Assembly: GCA_963841705.1 (NCBI GenBank)
Contig: CAWJDY010000005.1
Coordinates: 38,824-102,823, forward strand
DNA length: 64,000 bases
Direction: 5' to 3'
Source of the DNA: VAZQ01 sp963841705
Lineage (GTDB): Bacteria; Pseudomonadota; Alphaproteobacteria; Rhizobiales; Xanthobacteraceae
Shown here: piece by piece, positions 19,390-29,730 of the stretch
Position numbering within the stretch: position 1 is the first letter of the stretch
Layout: each line of letters opens with the position of its first letter
The notes under the pieces: generated by a model
Seen by the model: only the letters and a program-made list of their open reading frames with translations
What the model was told of the DNA's origin: nothing
Database searches by the model: none
Position numbers and translations under genes: made by a program

Positions 19390-20179
19390 ACAAGCTGCTT
19401 GGCAGGCGGGCCATTTGACGCATCAGTGACTGAGTACCAGTGCTAACATCGCGAGCCTCTTGCTCAGACTGGCGGCAGCATTCGAAAGATCGCGCTGCCA
19501 GCCTACAGACGCACGTCACGTGCGATTGTGAGCTTCTTCACAGAGGCGCGGCCCGCCTTGACGTGATTTACGCCAGATCCTGCAGGCTCGCATTTAGAGG
19601 AGCTTAAGGCCGCCTTGAGACGGGCTTCATTTTCGTGCGCTCTGGAAGCAGTCCTCGTAATGCATCAAGTTGAGGCGAGCTGGTTTAGTATTTTGCAAAA
19701 AAGAGCGCTGCGATGATGCTCAGGCAGAGCACGCCGAGCACGATGTATCAGGGTTGAAGCGTTCCTGCCGCGGATCGAGCGAGGTGGCGAGCGATAAAGG
19801 GGCTGGCGCTTTTATCGTTTGCCGTGACGCCGCTGCTGCCAAAACCGCTGCGGCGCTTCGGGATGCGCTATCCGCAAATGAGAGGCTTTAGGCGTTCGCC
19901 AGCGCGCGTTTGCCGAGCGGGATATTAATTCCCCGGTCCGCCTGGCGAACGAGTGCGCGTCGATGGGCGCAATGTCGCGCGGACAACTGAGCAGCGTCAG
20001 GAGCTCGTCGAGCCGGGGGCTCTGGGTCTGGTGCGGCATGCGGCGGCTGCCTTTTGGTACGCCCCTTTTGTACTTCAACCGACATTGATCCAGAACGTTC
20101 CAATGGAACTCCACCGCAGGAAAGTTCCGGCTGCCGCAGCACGACGCTCGGGCTCGCGTGGCGACGTGCTTCGCTTTGC
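19390..20179. other. Gene-poor stretch
   Basis: Only short overlapping frames with no recognisable family occur here. The longest minus-strand reading (to 20189) contains a segment QSPRLDELLTLLSCPRDI, but I cannot place it. No hairpin repeat of the families seen elsewhere is evident. Confidence 0.4.
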
Positions 20180-20565
20180 TCACGGGCAAAGGATCTTGCC
20201 GCCCGTTCCCTTACCGCCATCAGGCTGCCGTACAGCATGGCAGCCGATCGGCACTTTCTTACAGCCGTTGGCTCCACAGGTGAGGTGCCCGCCAAGCGTC
20301 ACCATTCTTTTTCTGTCATGCAGATCCCGCTCAGAGTCCGCTTTGGCTCGTTTTCTCGGTTCGTAGGGACAGATGCGCTCGGACCTGGCCCTGATCGCAT
20401 CGAGCAGCTCGGTTGTCGGCTGGGCCGGCGAGATGGCAAGCCGCGCCAGCCGCACGAATTTCTGGATGGCGGCTCGTGCCGGGACGGTTCGCCAATTCTC
20501 GTCGATGCGGCCGCCATAGCACCCGACCCGCTTCAGCTCCTGCTTGATCGCCCTGACGATTGCGC
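20180..20565 (-). pseudogene. C-terminal domain of the preceding protein in another frame
   Basis: Reads IVRAIKQELKRVGCYGGRID, then AAIQKFVRLARL, LLDAIRARSERICP and so on to a stop at 20180. The pattern (Ile-x-x-x-L-x-x-x-G-C-Y-x-G-x-I-D-x-x-W, then Cys-Pro) is that of the peptidoglycan-binding-like C-terminal repeats common in rhizobial caspase-like and secreted proteins. It has no start of its own and joins the upstream frame with a single-base shift. Confidence 0.6.
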
Positions 20566-21405
20566 GCCTTTCAGCTCAGGGTCGGCAGGGGGCTGCTCGA
20601 CCGCCGCAGGAGCCGGAGCGGGGTGCTGTGCAGCTTGCTCAGGTTCCCTCGCCGGTTCCTTTTCATCGGGCTGCTCGCGTGCAACTCCCTCGCGCTCTGC
20701 TGGCTCTCGATCGGCCTTCTCGCCAGCCTCGCGGGCCGCGGCCTCGCTCTCCTGCTGCTCTGGTCGCTCGGGCCCGGCCTGCTCGCGAGCTTGGCGTTCC
20801 TTTCCTGCAAAGTCGGCATTCTCAGCTTCTTCGACCAATCTGGTCGCTTCCATGCCTTTATTTTTCGACGCGATGATCTGGTGCTCCTGGCAAGACATCA
20901 GCTTCTCGATGACGCCCGTTGAAGCAGAAATGTTGGTACGGGCGAGCACCTCTTTATTGAGCGAAAGCACGAGTCCGGAAGCTTGAGCAAGCTCTTGCAG
21001 GAGTCGTCGTTTTACGCCGAATACAAACAAGCCTCTTTCTCTTTCTTTTTCTTTCAGACGCTCGACCCCGCTGCCGTAACCGCTCCAGCGATGGGATCCC
21101 GACGCCTGAATTTCGAGCTCGTAGAACTTCCGAGGTTGTATGGAGCGCCAATTCGGATTGGTGAATGCAACGTAGGCAGGAATATCCGGGTCGCTGCCAT
21201 CGAACCCGATCCACACCGTGGTTCCGTCGTTGGATCTAGCCGAAGCGACGCAGCCTTTCAGGCTGCTGTTGTACCCGATTGTCCAGGGCTCGGATTTGTC
21301 AAAAGTTCGGTCGATTTGGAGGCCTGCCCGGACTGTAGCGTTCCCGAAGCAGGCAAGCAGCAACCCTGCTGCGAGCAGTGCGCGCGCGCCAGCCCCTCCA
21401 AGCAT
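20533..21405 (-). CDS. Secreted Glu/Pro/Ala-rich protein, frameshifted near its C-terminus
   Basis: 290 residues from ATG 21405. There is a signal peptide (ALLAAGLLLACFGNATVRA), then a compact domain (RTFDKSEPWTIGYNSSLKGC, TTVWIGFDGSDPDIPAY), a helical stretch, and a long Glu/Arg/Pro/Ala-rich linker from about residue 195. The frame stops at 20533. A shift by one base near 20563 continues into a conserved-looking C-terminal domain (next entry), so the intact protein was probably about 405 residues. The role is probably periplasmic; function unknown. Confidence 0.6.
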   Translation of the reverse strand: MLGGAGARALLAAGLLLACFGNATVRAGLQIDRTFDKSEPWTIGYNSSLKGCVASARSNDGTTVWIGFDGSDPDIPAYVAFTNPNWRSIQPRKFYELEIQASGSHRWSGYGSGVERLKEKERERGLFVFGVKRRLLQELAQASGLVLSLNKEVLARTNISASTGVIEKLMSCQEHQIIASKNKGMEATRLVEEAENADFAGKERQAREQAGPERPEQQESEAAAREAGEKADREPAEREGVAREQPDEKEPAREPEQAAQHPAPAPAAVEQPPADPELKGAQSSGRSSRS

Positions 21406-21619
21406 GCTCCACCCCCAACATGCATTTTTTCACGAGGGGCGGCGTAAGGTGGAGTTGCAAGAATGCATCATCCACAAAAATGCGACTTATCCACAGGCAT
21501 TCATATAAGCACACGCCTCGTAAGCTCGGGTCAGCCTCGCTTGCAGAAGTTCTTCCGACGTTAACGACACGCGTTGGAATTTCGCCTTCGTGCCAAAACC
21601 GTACTCCTTCAGAACTCCT

Positions 21620-24600
21620 TCAGCGCGGCGGATGGACCAAGATCGCATAATCAAAATCGAACTTGTAGTTCACGCCCGCGCGCGCGACATGATCGATGAC
21701 CCTCGATTGGATCGAGACCGCAAGCGGGGTGGAATTGAGCAGGTTGGTGGTCGTGCTCGCGGCGGTGCCGAAATCGAGATAGAGGTACTCGACTTTGCCG
21801 GTCCAATTGCCGCCCAGATGCGCTTCAACTCCGCCGCCGGCGGTCCAGCCGGTCTTGCCGGCGTGATGACCGAAGACGGTGTTGGCCGGGATGGCGGTGG
21901 GATTGCCGTTGGCGTCTACGCTGGGAGTCCAGCCAAAGATCGTGCCGACGGTCGTGATCTGGCTCATCGCCGCTCCGCCGGTGACATAGAGGAGGGCATC
22001 GGGCGTAATGCTTACGCCCAAGCGCGAGCGCAACGTCGCGAACCAGTCGAGTTGCGGGCTGTCGCCGAAGCCGACGCTTACCTGCGGGTTGCCGATGAGC
22101 CCGAGGAGCGCGGGGTTGCAGGCCGCCGCGGGGCAGGCAGAGCTCAGGCTGGCGCGCTGAGGCGAGTACTGGACATCCGTCTCAATGCCGGCCAGCCATC
22201 TGCCCGCCACCCAATTGTAGCCGGCCTGCGCGCCGTATATCCCGCCTTCGACCCTGGGCGTGCCCTCGGTGGCAAACAGCGGCGTGCCTGCCCCGGCATT
22301 GCCGAAGGCAGTGTCCACAGTGGAATTGCCCGAGCCGTAACCGGCGTTGAGCCCGAGATAGAGGCCGGCCCAGGTCCACGTGCTGACGATCGGCCCCTTG
22401 AAGACGATCGGTCCCTTGGTCACGGTCGGAGCGACTACCAAAAGCGGATCAAATTTGTAGTTCAGGCCGACGCGAATGATGTCGTCCGTGACGCGGTGAT
22501 TGTAGGTGAAGATCAGCGGCGTTGAATTGGCCAGAAGGTTAGTCGCGCCGCTGGAGACCTTGCCGAAGTCGAGGTGCAGATACTCGACCCTGGCGGTCAG
22601 ATTGCCGCCGAGATGGCGCTCGATGCCCGCGCCCGCGCTCCAGCCCACTTTTGTCGTCCAGGCCTCGATGGGAGTTGCCGCCGGCGTCACCGTGCTCACG
22701 ATGATCGGATTACCGTTCACATCAAGGATGGGATTGCCCATGTCATCGACAGCAGGCGTTTGCACGAGATTGGACCCGCTCAAGGCGCCGAAGGTCTTGA
22801 TCTTGCCGAGCGCGAGACCACCGGTGAAATAGCCCAGCGTGTCTGGATCGAAGACGGCACCCAGCCGTGCGCGCAGCGTGCCAAACCATTCCAACCTCTG
22901 CTGCAGCGTGGCGGTGACCGGCGCATCGAAAGCGGTGATCGCCGGATTGCAGATGACGCCGGGACAAGTGGCCGTCTGACTTCCCCCTTGGTTTGCGCCC
23001 TGGAAATCGAGCTCGATGCCGGTGAGCCAACTGCCAACGACCAGGTTGTAGCCGGCCTGAGCGCCATAGATCGCGCCGCGCAGCTTGGAGGAAGAACCGT
23101 TGGTCGATTGCAGCGGATTGCCGGTAGCGGCATCGCTGAGCGATGTATCGGTATCCGAGCCGCCGCTGCCGTAGCCGGCATTGAACCCGGCGTAGAAGCC
23201 TGCCCAGGTCCACGGCGCCACGACCAGGTCCTTGGTGATGACTACTGCGTCGACCGGTGCAAACGAATCGAACTTATAGTTCAATCCGGCGCGGAGGACG
23301 TGGTCGGTAATGCGCGAGTTGAACTGCGCGGTCAGCGTCATGATGTTCTGATTGGCTGCACTCGTGTTCGCCGAGCCGAATTCCATGTACAGGTATTCGA
23401 TCTTCCCGGTCCAATGACCGCCGAGGTGAGCCTCGACCCCGCCGCCCGCGGTCCAGCCGGCGTTGATGCTGCGATTGCTGAACGCGCTGACCGCCGGATT
23501 GGCGTTGGGATCAAAGCCAAAGACGTTGCCCGCGGTAGAGATGCCGGCAATCGCGGCGCCGCCGGTGACGTACAAGAGGAGGTCGGGCGTCACCAGCCCG
23601 CCGAAGCGCTGGCGCAATGTCCCGAACCAGTCGATTTTTTGATTCTGGTCGAATGCAGCAACTACCGGTCCGTTCGGGTTGCAGGTGACGCCGGGGCAAA
23701 TGAAGATCGGGTTGGCGACCTCGCCGGTGAGCTGCAGATCCGCTTCCAGGCCCCACAGCCAGCGCCCGGACTGGAAATTGTACCCGGTCTGCATGCCGAA
23801 TACCCTGCCCTTGAGTCCGTCATTGGAGCTGGTGCCGAAGGTGGTGATGCTGGCCATATCGTTGAAGTACGCGTCGGTGTTGGAGCGGCCCCAGCTGTAG
23901 CCGGCATTGATGCCGAGATAGTAGCCCTCCCAGGTCCACAACCACGGGACGACCGGTCCCTTCACCACGCGCGCTGGCCCACCGAAGGGCCCGGACGGCT
24001 TCACCGGCCGGTAGACCGGCGCGTCGGCACCGTTCGGATCGAACTTGTAGTTGAGGCCGAGCCGGACAATGTCGTCGGTGACTTTGGAAGCAAACGCGAT
24101 GGCTGTCGGCGGCGTGTTCTGGGTGTTGGTGCTGCCAATTCCGTAGTCGGTGCCGAAGCTCATGTGCAGGTATTCGATCTTTCCCGTCACGTTGCCGCCG
24201 AGATGCGCCTCGATCCCGCCGCCCACCGCATAGCCCGTTTTGGCGCTGCGGCTGGTGAAAGTCATCGGAGTGCCGGTTGGATTTCCGACGGCATCGATTC
24301 CGGCAGTGATGCCGCCGATGGCGATGCTGGCGGAATGGCTGATCCCTCCGACGGCCAATCCGCCGGTGCCATAGGCCACGAGGTCGGGTGTGAGCGCCAA
24401 GCCCAGGCGGCCGCGCACGGTGCCGAACCAGTCGAGGTTATGAGTGTGATCAACGGTCAGCGGCACATCGGAGCCGACGTTGGCGGAGATGACGGGGTTG
24501 CAGATGGCTCCCGGGCAGACCGAGCTTGTGATGTTGCGCTGGGTCGAGAACTGGATGTCGGTCTCCAGCCCGGCAACTAACGAGCCCCATTGCCGATTGT

Positions 24601-24960
24601 AGCCGGTCTGCACCCCGCCGATACCGCCGACACGCCGCGCAGAGGATTGGGCGCCGAACAAGGGCGTTCCCATAAATGCATCGCTGTAAAGGGTGCTGCT
24701 CTCAAAACTGCCGGTCGCGTAGCCGCCATTGGCGCCGAAATAGAACCCGGTCCAGGTCCACACCGTTTGGATGGGGCCCTTGTAAACCGGCCGCACGCGT
24801 TCCAGCACCGGTCTCGGCGGCGTCGGATAGACCGGCACATAGGCTACATACGGATCGAATTTGTAGTTGAGCCCCGCCCGTACCAAGTCCTCGGTGATGT
24901 GGGAGTTGAACGCAATGGTGAGGGGCGTCGAGTTTGACGGGAGCAGTGCGAACGGCGCCG
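21620..24960 (-). CDS. Four and a half tandem Omp25/Omp31-like beta-barrel domains (3' part of the multi-barrel receptor)
   Basis: This open frame continues the preceding receptor gene after an apparent one-base frameshift near 24960. It encodes the end of barrel 1 and four more barrels of about 235-250 residues. Each starts WTWxGxYxGxNxGY (near 24765, 23945, 23215 and 22385), has a GAQAGYN/GVQTGYN strand, GLETDIQ-like strand, a Cys-Pro-Gly-x-x-Cys-Asn-Pro motif, LDWFGTLRxRLG, LEAHLGGNWTGKIEYL, and ends VRxGLNYKFD. These are hallmarks of alphaproteobacterial Omp25/RopB-type 8-stranded barrels. The domains are joined by short Pro/Lys linkers (KGPIV). No signal peptide or start codon fits this part alone. 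Confidence 0.75.
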
Positions 24961-27900
24961 AAATCGTGACCGAGGTCAACGTGGAGGTATTCGACCTTCC
25001 CGGTCCAATTGCCGCCGAGATGCGCTTCCAGCCCGCCGCCCGCGGTCCAACCCTCGCGCAGGGAGCGGTTGCTGAAAATATTGGCGGCAGGAACGACGTT
25101 GCCATTGATGTCGATACCGGCGCCGTAAATGGTGCCCTGATGCTCGACCTCGCCGTAGGCGAGCCCGCCGGTACCGTAGAGCAGCATGTCGGGCGTAAGC
25201 GCCACGCCGAGGCGCCCGCGCACGGTGCCGAACCAGTCCAGATTGTGCTCATGCACCACCGGCACCGGCGCATCGGCGCCCATCAGCGTAATGGCCGGGT
25301 TGCAGATGGCGCCCGGGCAGGCGGGCGCGTCGGTCGTGCGCTGGTGGGCGAAGACGACGTCGGTCTCGAGGCCGGCCACGACCATGCCCGTCTGCCAGTT
25401 GTAACCGGCTTGGGCGCCGCCGACGCCGCTGAAGTGCTTGAACGCGGTGCTGGTGGCGAACAGCGGATTGCCGAGATTGTCGCTGTAGAGCGTATCGGTG
25501 TTGAGCTTGCCGGTGCTGCGGCCCACGTTGCCGCCGATGTAGAATCCGGTCCAGGTCCACACTGTCGCAATGGCGTCCTTCGAGATCAGCGGCGCATAGC
25601 CGGGCAGATAAACCGGCACGTAGGCCGGCGGCGGAGCGGGGCGTTTGTTGGCTCCCGGCCCGAACTTTTGCGACAGCCCGAAATAATAGCCGCGGCGCGG
25701 CCCGTATTGCGGGAGGAACACGCCGATCCCGCTGCCGGTTCTGATGGCGTAGCTGGTGTCGGTGACATTTACCACGTCGAAACGCGCCGTAATCGGGTTC
25801 CAGCCGGGAATGTAGAATTCATGCGACATGCCGGCATTGACCTGCGCGTAGGGTGCAACGTGGTCGGTATTGAAAGCGCCGGCACGAAGGCCACTGCCGT
25901 ATATCACGTCGGTGGTGAAGAGCGTGCCGTTCCAGAGATAGGAGAGGCCGCCGGATCCGGTCCAGATCTGGACGTGATCGGTGTAGATCCAGTTGTTCTG
26001 GATGTAGGCAATCTTGTCCGCGCCGAAGAGATATTGGTTGCTGACGATATTGGTCGCCCGCTGAAAGGCCCAGGCCCAGTTCGCGTAGGCCCTCAAATTG
26101 CCGTTGGTGTATACGGCCTTGAGCTCCACGCCGGTGTTTTGTGCTTGCGCATAGTTGAACCCGTCCAACACCAGCGCGGCACCGAACTGCCCGTCGTCCA
26201 GCAAATCCCTGGTGGTTTTCAGATAAGCATCGATCCCCAGCTCGAGACCGGGCCATACCTTCTGCACCACGCCGATGTCATAGACGTTCGCCCGCTCCGG
26301 CAGTACGGGATAGTAAGGCGGCGGAGCCCCGGGCGCCTGGAGGGTCGTGCAGGTCGGGACGCCGACGGAGGCGGGACAGCTGGTGAACAAATTGGTATTG
26401 CTGGGCGCCGCGATCACCTGCACCGGCGGGGTGAAAGTGCGGGCATACCCGGCGTGGAATGTCGTGCCGTCGAAGGGAGTATAGGTCAGGCTTACGCGCG
26501 GGCTGAGCTGGTTCGCATTCTGGTACTGCCACATCTGGTCGAACCGCGCCCCGGTGTTCAATGTCAGCGTGTCGGTGAGCCTCCATTCGTCCTGGAGATA
26601 GACGCCGCCCAGCCAGCCGAGGAGCACGCTGGTATCGATCGCGGGAAACGGGGTATCGGGCAGGATTTGCGCGCCCGTGGTCGCGTCGAAGGGCAGCAGC
26701 TGCGATGCGCCGGACACGGTCGTCTTCTCCGCGCTGACGTAGAGCCCGGCGCGCAGCGTATGCGCGTCGTTGAGGTGAAACGCGCTGTCACCCTGGATCC
26801 CGTTGACGATGCTGCCACGATAAACATCCGTTGCCACGCCGTTGTACATCAGATCGCCGATGCGATCCGGCGTGAACCCAATGGCGCTGGTACGCATGAA
26901 ATAGGCAAGCTGAAGGTCGACGTCAGTGGTGGATTTCTGCAGCGCGAGCACGCCGAACTTGTATGTCTCGCGTTGAGTTTCGTTGACCTGCGCTGAAGGA
27001 TAATTGGCGATGCCGAAAGCGGTGAAGCTGTTCGGGGGAGTGCATGTTGTCGGAGCCGGAGCGCCAACGTTAGGTGTATTGAGACAATTCAGGTTGTCGG
27101 GGATCTGAAACTGGTTGACTGCTGTTCCACCGATGAAGCTCAGCCGGGTTGTCGGATCGATGATGGTGGAGATGTAGGCGAAGCTCCTGTCCTGCGTGCT
27201 GTGATCGTGCAGCGCGTTGAGCGCGGGAGAAGTGTTCTCGATCCCAAGGGCGGTCTGCAGATAGCGGGCGCTGATGAAATATTCGGTGCTCCCTGCCGTG
27301 CCGCCGTATTGGATGCTGGAATTGCTGCTGTGCCGGCTGCCCATATAGGTGCCGATCTGCCCGACATTGTCGAAGCTCGCGGTCGTGATGTCGACGATGC
27401 CGGCCGTGCGCAGCCCGTATTGCGCCGGCAGCGCGCCGGTGATCAGGCTGATGCTGCCGATCCAGCTGGAATCCAGGTACTGGCCGAATGAGCCGAGGCC
27501 GTCGGGCAGGAGAATGCCGTTGATCCGATACGATACGTAGGCGTGCTCATTGCGCACGTGCAGGCCGCCGCTCGCGGCTGAATCTTGCGAGACCCCAGGC
27601 AGCTGCAGCAGCACGTCCCTGACTGTGGCATTGGTGCCTTGCGGCAGCGCCTCGATGTTCTCGCGGGTCAGGGTACTGGGAGCCGTGCCGAGCGGAGCGA
27701 AGATGTTGTCGCGCGCGCGGTCGAAGGTCTGTGTCCGCTCCAGAGTGGTCGGAGCAGGAGCCGCGGGAGCGGCGGCGGGAGTGGACGGCACCTCGGTGCG
27801 CTGCGGCGGTGTCGGTGCCGCCGGAGCAGGCTGGGGAGGAGTGGCCGCAGGGGCGGCCCGTTGCGGCGGGTTTCGCGGCGGGGCCGGCCGCGCCGGCGGC

Positions 27901-28226
27901 GCCGTCACCGTGATGGAGGGTACCGGCGTGGTACCGGGCGGCACCGGCGGCGCGGCAGGCGTGGTCTGTTCCGCCGGTTGCGAGCTCGGGGGTGTTTCGC
28001 CCGGCGTCGCAGGAGGTCCGAAAGGCGCTGGACCGGCTCCCGATCCCGGTGCCGCTTGGGGCGTTGGCGCCGGCGCGGGAGTGGGCGCGGGCGCAGCCGG
28101 CGGCGCAGCTTGAGGAGCACCTGGTTGATTTTGCTGCGGCTGCGCAGGAGCCACGCTCAGCATGTAGCTCAGCCAGAACAGCGAAGAGCTGCTCAGAAGC
28201 AGCAAACGCCTTTGACGACTGGACAT
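24702..28226 (-). CDS. TonB-dependent receptor fused to Omp25-like barrel (5' part of a multi-barrel protein)
   Basis: From ATG 28226: signal peptide (residues 1-28), a Pro/Ala-rich stretch (30-160) containing a TonB-box-like SITVTAPP (104-111), a plug domain (about 170-300; LLQLPGVSQDS, YRINGILLPDG, GALPAQYGLRTAGIVDITT), a TonB-receptor barrel to about residue 860 ending YYFGLSQKF, and then, from about 885, an Omp25-type barrel (VWTWTGFYIGGNVG). Homology stops at about base 24960, where the frame slips; the remaining ORF to 24702 is nonsense. The repaired protein would have about 2,200 residues and six barrels. It follows a DUF2946 gene by 90 bases and probably imports a metal chelate or other ligand. 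Confidence 0.85.
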   Translation of the reverse strand: MSSRQRRLLLLSSSSLFWLSYMLSVAPAQPQQNQPGAPQAAPPAAPAPTPAPAPTPQAAPGSGAGPAPFGPPATPGETPPSSQPAEQTTPAAPPVPPGTTPVPSITVTAPPARPAPPRNPPQRAAPAATPPQPAPAAPTPPQRTEVPSTPAAAPAAPAPTTLERTQTFDRARDNIFAPLGTAPSTLTRENIEALPQGTNATVRDVLLQLPGVSQDSAASGGLHVRNEHAYVSYRINGILLPDGLGSFGQYLDSSWIGSISLITGALPAQYGLRTAGIVDITTASFDNVGQIGTYMGSRHSSNSSIQYGGTAGSTEYFISARYLQTALGIENTSPALNALHDHSTQDRSFAYISTIIDPTTRLSFIGGTAVNQFQIPDNLNCLNTPNVGAPAPTTCTPPNSFTAFGIANYPSAQVNETQRETYKFGVLALQKSTTDVDLQLAYFMRTSAIGFTPDRIGDLMYNGVATDVYRGSIVNGIQGDSAFHLNDAHTLRAGLYVSAEKTTVSGASQLLPFDATTGAQILPDTPFPAIDTSVLLGWLGGVYLQDEWRLTDTLTLNTGARFDQMWQYQNANQLSPRVSLTYTPFDGTTFHAGYARTFTPPVQVIAAPSNTNLFTSCPASVGVPTCTTLQAPGAPPPYYPVLPERANVYDIGVVQKVWPGLELGIDAYLKTTRDLLDDGQFGAALVLDGFNYAQAQNTGVELKAVYTNGNLRAYANWAWAFQRATNIVSNQYLFGADKIAYIQNNWIYTDHVQIWTGSGGLSYLWNGTLFTTDVIYGSGLRAGAFNTDHVAPYAQVNAGMSHEFYIPGWNPITARFDVVNVTDTSYAIRTGSGIGVFLPQYGPRRGYYFGLSQKFGPGANKRPAPPPAYVPVYLPGYAPLISKDAIATVWTWTGFYIGGNVGRSTGKLNTDTLYSDNLGNPLFATSTAFKHFSGVGGAQAGYNWQTGMVVAGLETDVVFAHQRTTDAPACPGAICNPAITLMGADAPVPVVHEHNLDWFGTVRGRLGVALTPDMLLYGTGGLAYGEVEHQGTIYGAGIDINGNVVPAANIFSNRSLREGWTAGGGLEAHLGGNWTGKVEYLHVDLGHDFGAVRTAPVKLDAPHHCVQLPHHRGLGTGGAQLQIRSVCSLCAGLSDAAETGAGTRAAGLQGPHPNGVDLDRVLFRRQWRLRDRQF

Positions 28227-28316
28227 ACCCGACCCCCGCTCGTTTTCATCTGAAAACGTCCTCGCTCACGGCTGTGCTCCGCGGTCGGCGCAGGCGATGC
28301 GCCGATACGGAGAAGC

Positions 28317-28682
28317 TCAGGCGACCGGAGGTGCGCGGGCGGGAAAGTATGCGGGAGGAGAGCTAACCCAGCCAAATTTTACCGCCGCATCCGGGCGCCA
28401 TCGCCCGAAGACCACCGGCAGCGGGATCGACGGCGGCTCGGCCACGCTGATGGTGCCGGCCAAGAACATGAGCGCGCAGATCGCACAATAGCGGTCGGCG
28501 CCATCAGGCTCGTCGTGGCCTGCGGGAGCGGGCGAGGTGTTGTCCGTGGTCTCGATTGTCGTCGAGCACCGTGCACAGATGTCGTCGAGGTGCACATGCC
28601 CGAACGAGACGACGAGCTGGAACGCGACCGCAAGCAGCGCGATGTACGAGCCCAGTTTCAGACGCGCGCGAACCCGGTACAT
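28317..28682 (-). CDS. DUF2946 family protein
   Basis: 121 residues with an N-terminal membrane helix (YIALLAVAFQLVVSFGHVH) and metal-ligand-like motifs GHVHLDDICARC and DRYCAICAL, the DUF2946 pattern of His and Cys pairs. Such genes are often next to TonB-receptor genes. Here it is first in a two-gene operon with the multi-barrel receptor. The motifs suggest metal binding, but no biochemical role is established. Confidence 0.75.
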   Translation of the reverse strand: MYRVRARLKLGSYIALLAVAFQLVVSFGHVHLDDICARCSTTIETTDNTSPAPAGHDEPDGADRYCAICALMFLAGTISVAEPPSIPLPVVFGRWRPDAAVKFGWVSSPPAYFPARAPPVA

Positions 28683-28735
28683 GGCCCCTGACGCTTTACG
28701 CGACCTCGCTCACTCCCCGACCGGGACCAACTTTA

Positions 28736-28748
28736 GTTACATTGTAAC
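28736..28748. promoter_or_regulatory. Zur-like 13 bp palindrome upstream of DUF2946/receptor operon
   Basis: GTTACATTGTAAC is a perfect palindrome with one central base, the same half-site/spacer design as the Zur box GTTATA-N-TATAAC. It lies 54 bases upstream of the DUF2946 start in an AT-rich patch, a place where a repressor would block a promoter. Zur is inferred from the architecture; Fur, MntR or another regulator is possible. Confidence 0.5.
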
Positions 28749-28863
28749 ATGTCGACAATCCGCTTGAGGTCGGATTGTGCCGGAGTGTTGCCGGGAATCA
28801 TCAACTCCTTTGGCGCGCACGCGCGCGCCTTGTTCGGTCACGATCCTTAGCGCTCGTCATGCG

Positions 28864-29524
28864 CAATCTCTCGGTTGTCATGCCCCGCTTCAAGCGGGGC
28901 ATCCAGTAATCCCGATCGGCGGTTTGAGCCGAAGGCGTCCCAAATCCGACGTTCGGTGATTACTGGATCGTCCGCATACGCGGACGATGATGACCGACGG
29001 GCTGATGACTTCCTTACTTAAGCCTGCATCGCCAATCTCTCGGTTGTCATGCCCCGCTTCAAGCGGGGCATCCAGTAATCCCGATCGGCGGTTTGAGCCG
29101 AAGGCGTCCCAAATCCGACGTTCGGTGATTACTGGATCGTCCGCATACGCGGACGATGATGACCGACGGGCTGATGACTTCCTTACTTAAGCCTGCATCG
29201 CCAATCTCTCGGTTGTCATGCCCCGCTTCAAGCGGGGCATCCAGTAATCCCGATCGGCGGCTTGAGCCGAAGGCGTCCCAAATCCGACGTTCGGTGATTA
29301 CTGGATCGTCCGCATACGCGGACGATGATGACCGACGGGCTGATGACTTCCTTACTTAAGCCTGCATCGCCAATCTCTCGGTTGTCATGCCCCGCTTCAA
29401 GCGGGGCATCCAGTAATCCCGATCGGCGGCTTGAGCCGAAGGCGTCCCAAATCCGACGTTCGGTGATTACTGGATCGTCCGCATACGCGGACGATGACGA
29501 CCGACGGGGTGATGACTTCCTTAA
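28864..29524. repeat. Tandem repeat, four units of 169 bp
   Basis: Units begin at 28864, 29033, 29202 and 29371, with the last cut short near 29524. Each unit holds GTCATGCCCCGCTTCAAGCG and GGGCATCCAGTAATC on one side and GGTGATTACTGGATCGTCCG with CATACGCGGACGATGA on the other, i.e. a nested palindromic element. The units differ at only a few positions (for example GGTTTGAGCC versus GGCTTGAGCC). Short open frames across the units are a by-product of the repetition. Confidence 0.92.
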
Positions 29525-29730
29525 GTCAGCGCACACCGCGTGTAGGCTTGACGCGCGCGCCGTGCCCACGCGGTTGGGCGGTGCTGGTGGGCACGGCGCG
29601 CGAGATGGTGCCTGGCTTCGAGTTTTCCGAGGTGCGCGCCTTTGCCCACCCTACGCATTGTGCGGCTATTCAAATCGGCGCGACGCAGGTGGTATAAGCT
29701 GCCCAGGGTTTGCCAAGCTTGGGGACATCC

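Noticed and set aside
22574..26996. Two plus-strand ORFs (668 and 709 aa)
   Set aside because: They are the reverse of the repetitive barrel and receptor sequence; the repeats alone keep them open.
28988..29359. Identical short ORFs of 67 aa in the tandem repeat
   Set aside because: Created by the 169 bp repetition; no ribosome site and no family.
28864..29524. CRISPR array
   Set aside because: Units are 169 bp, contiguous and contain no variable spacers.
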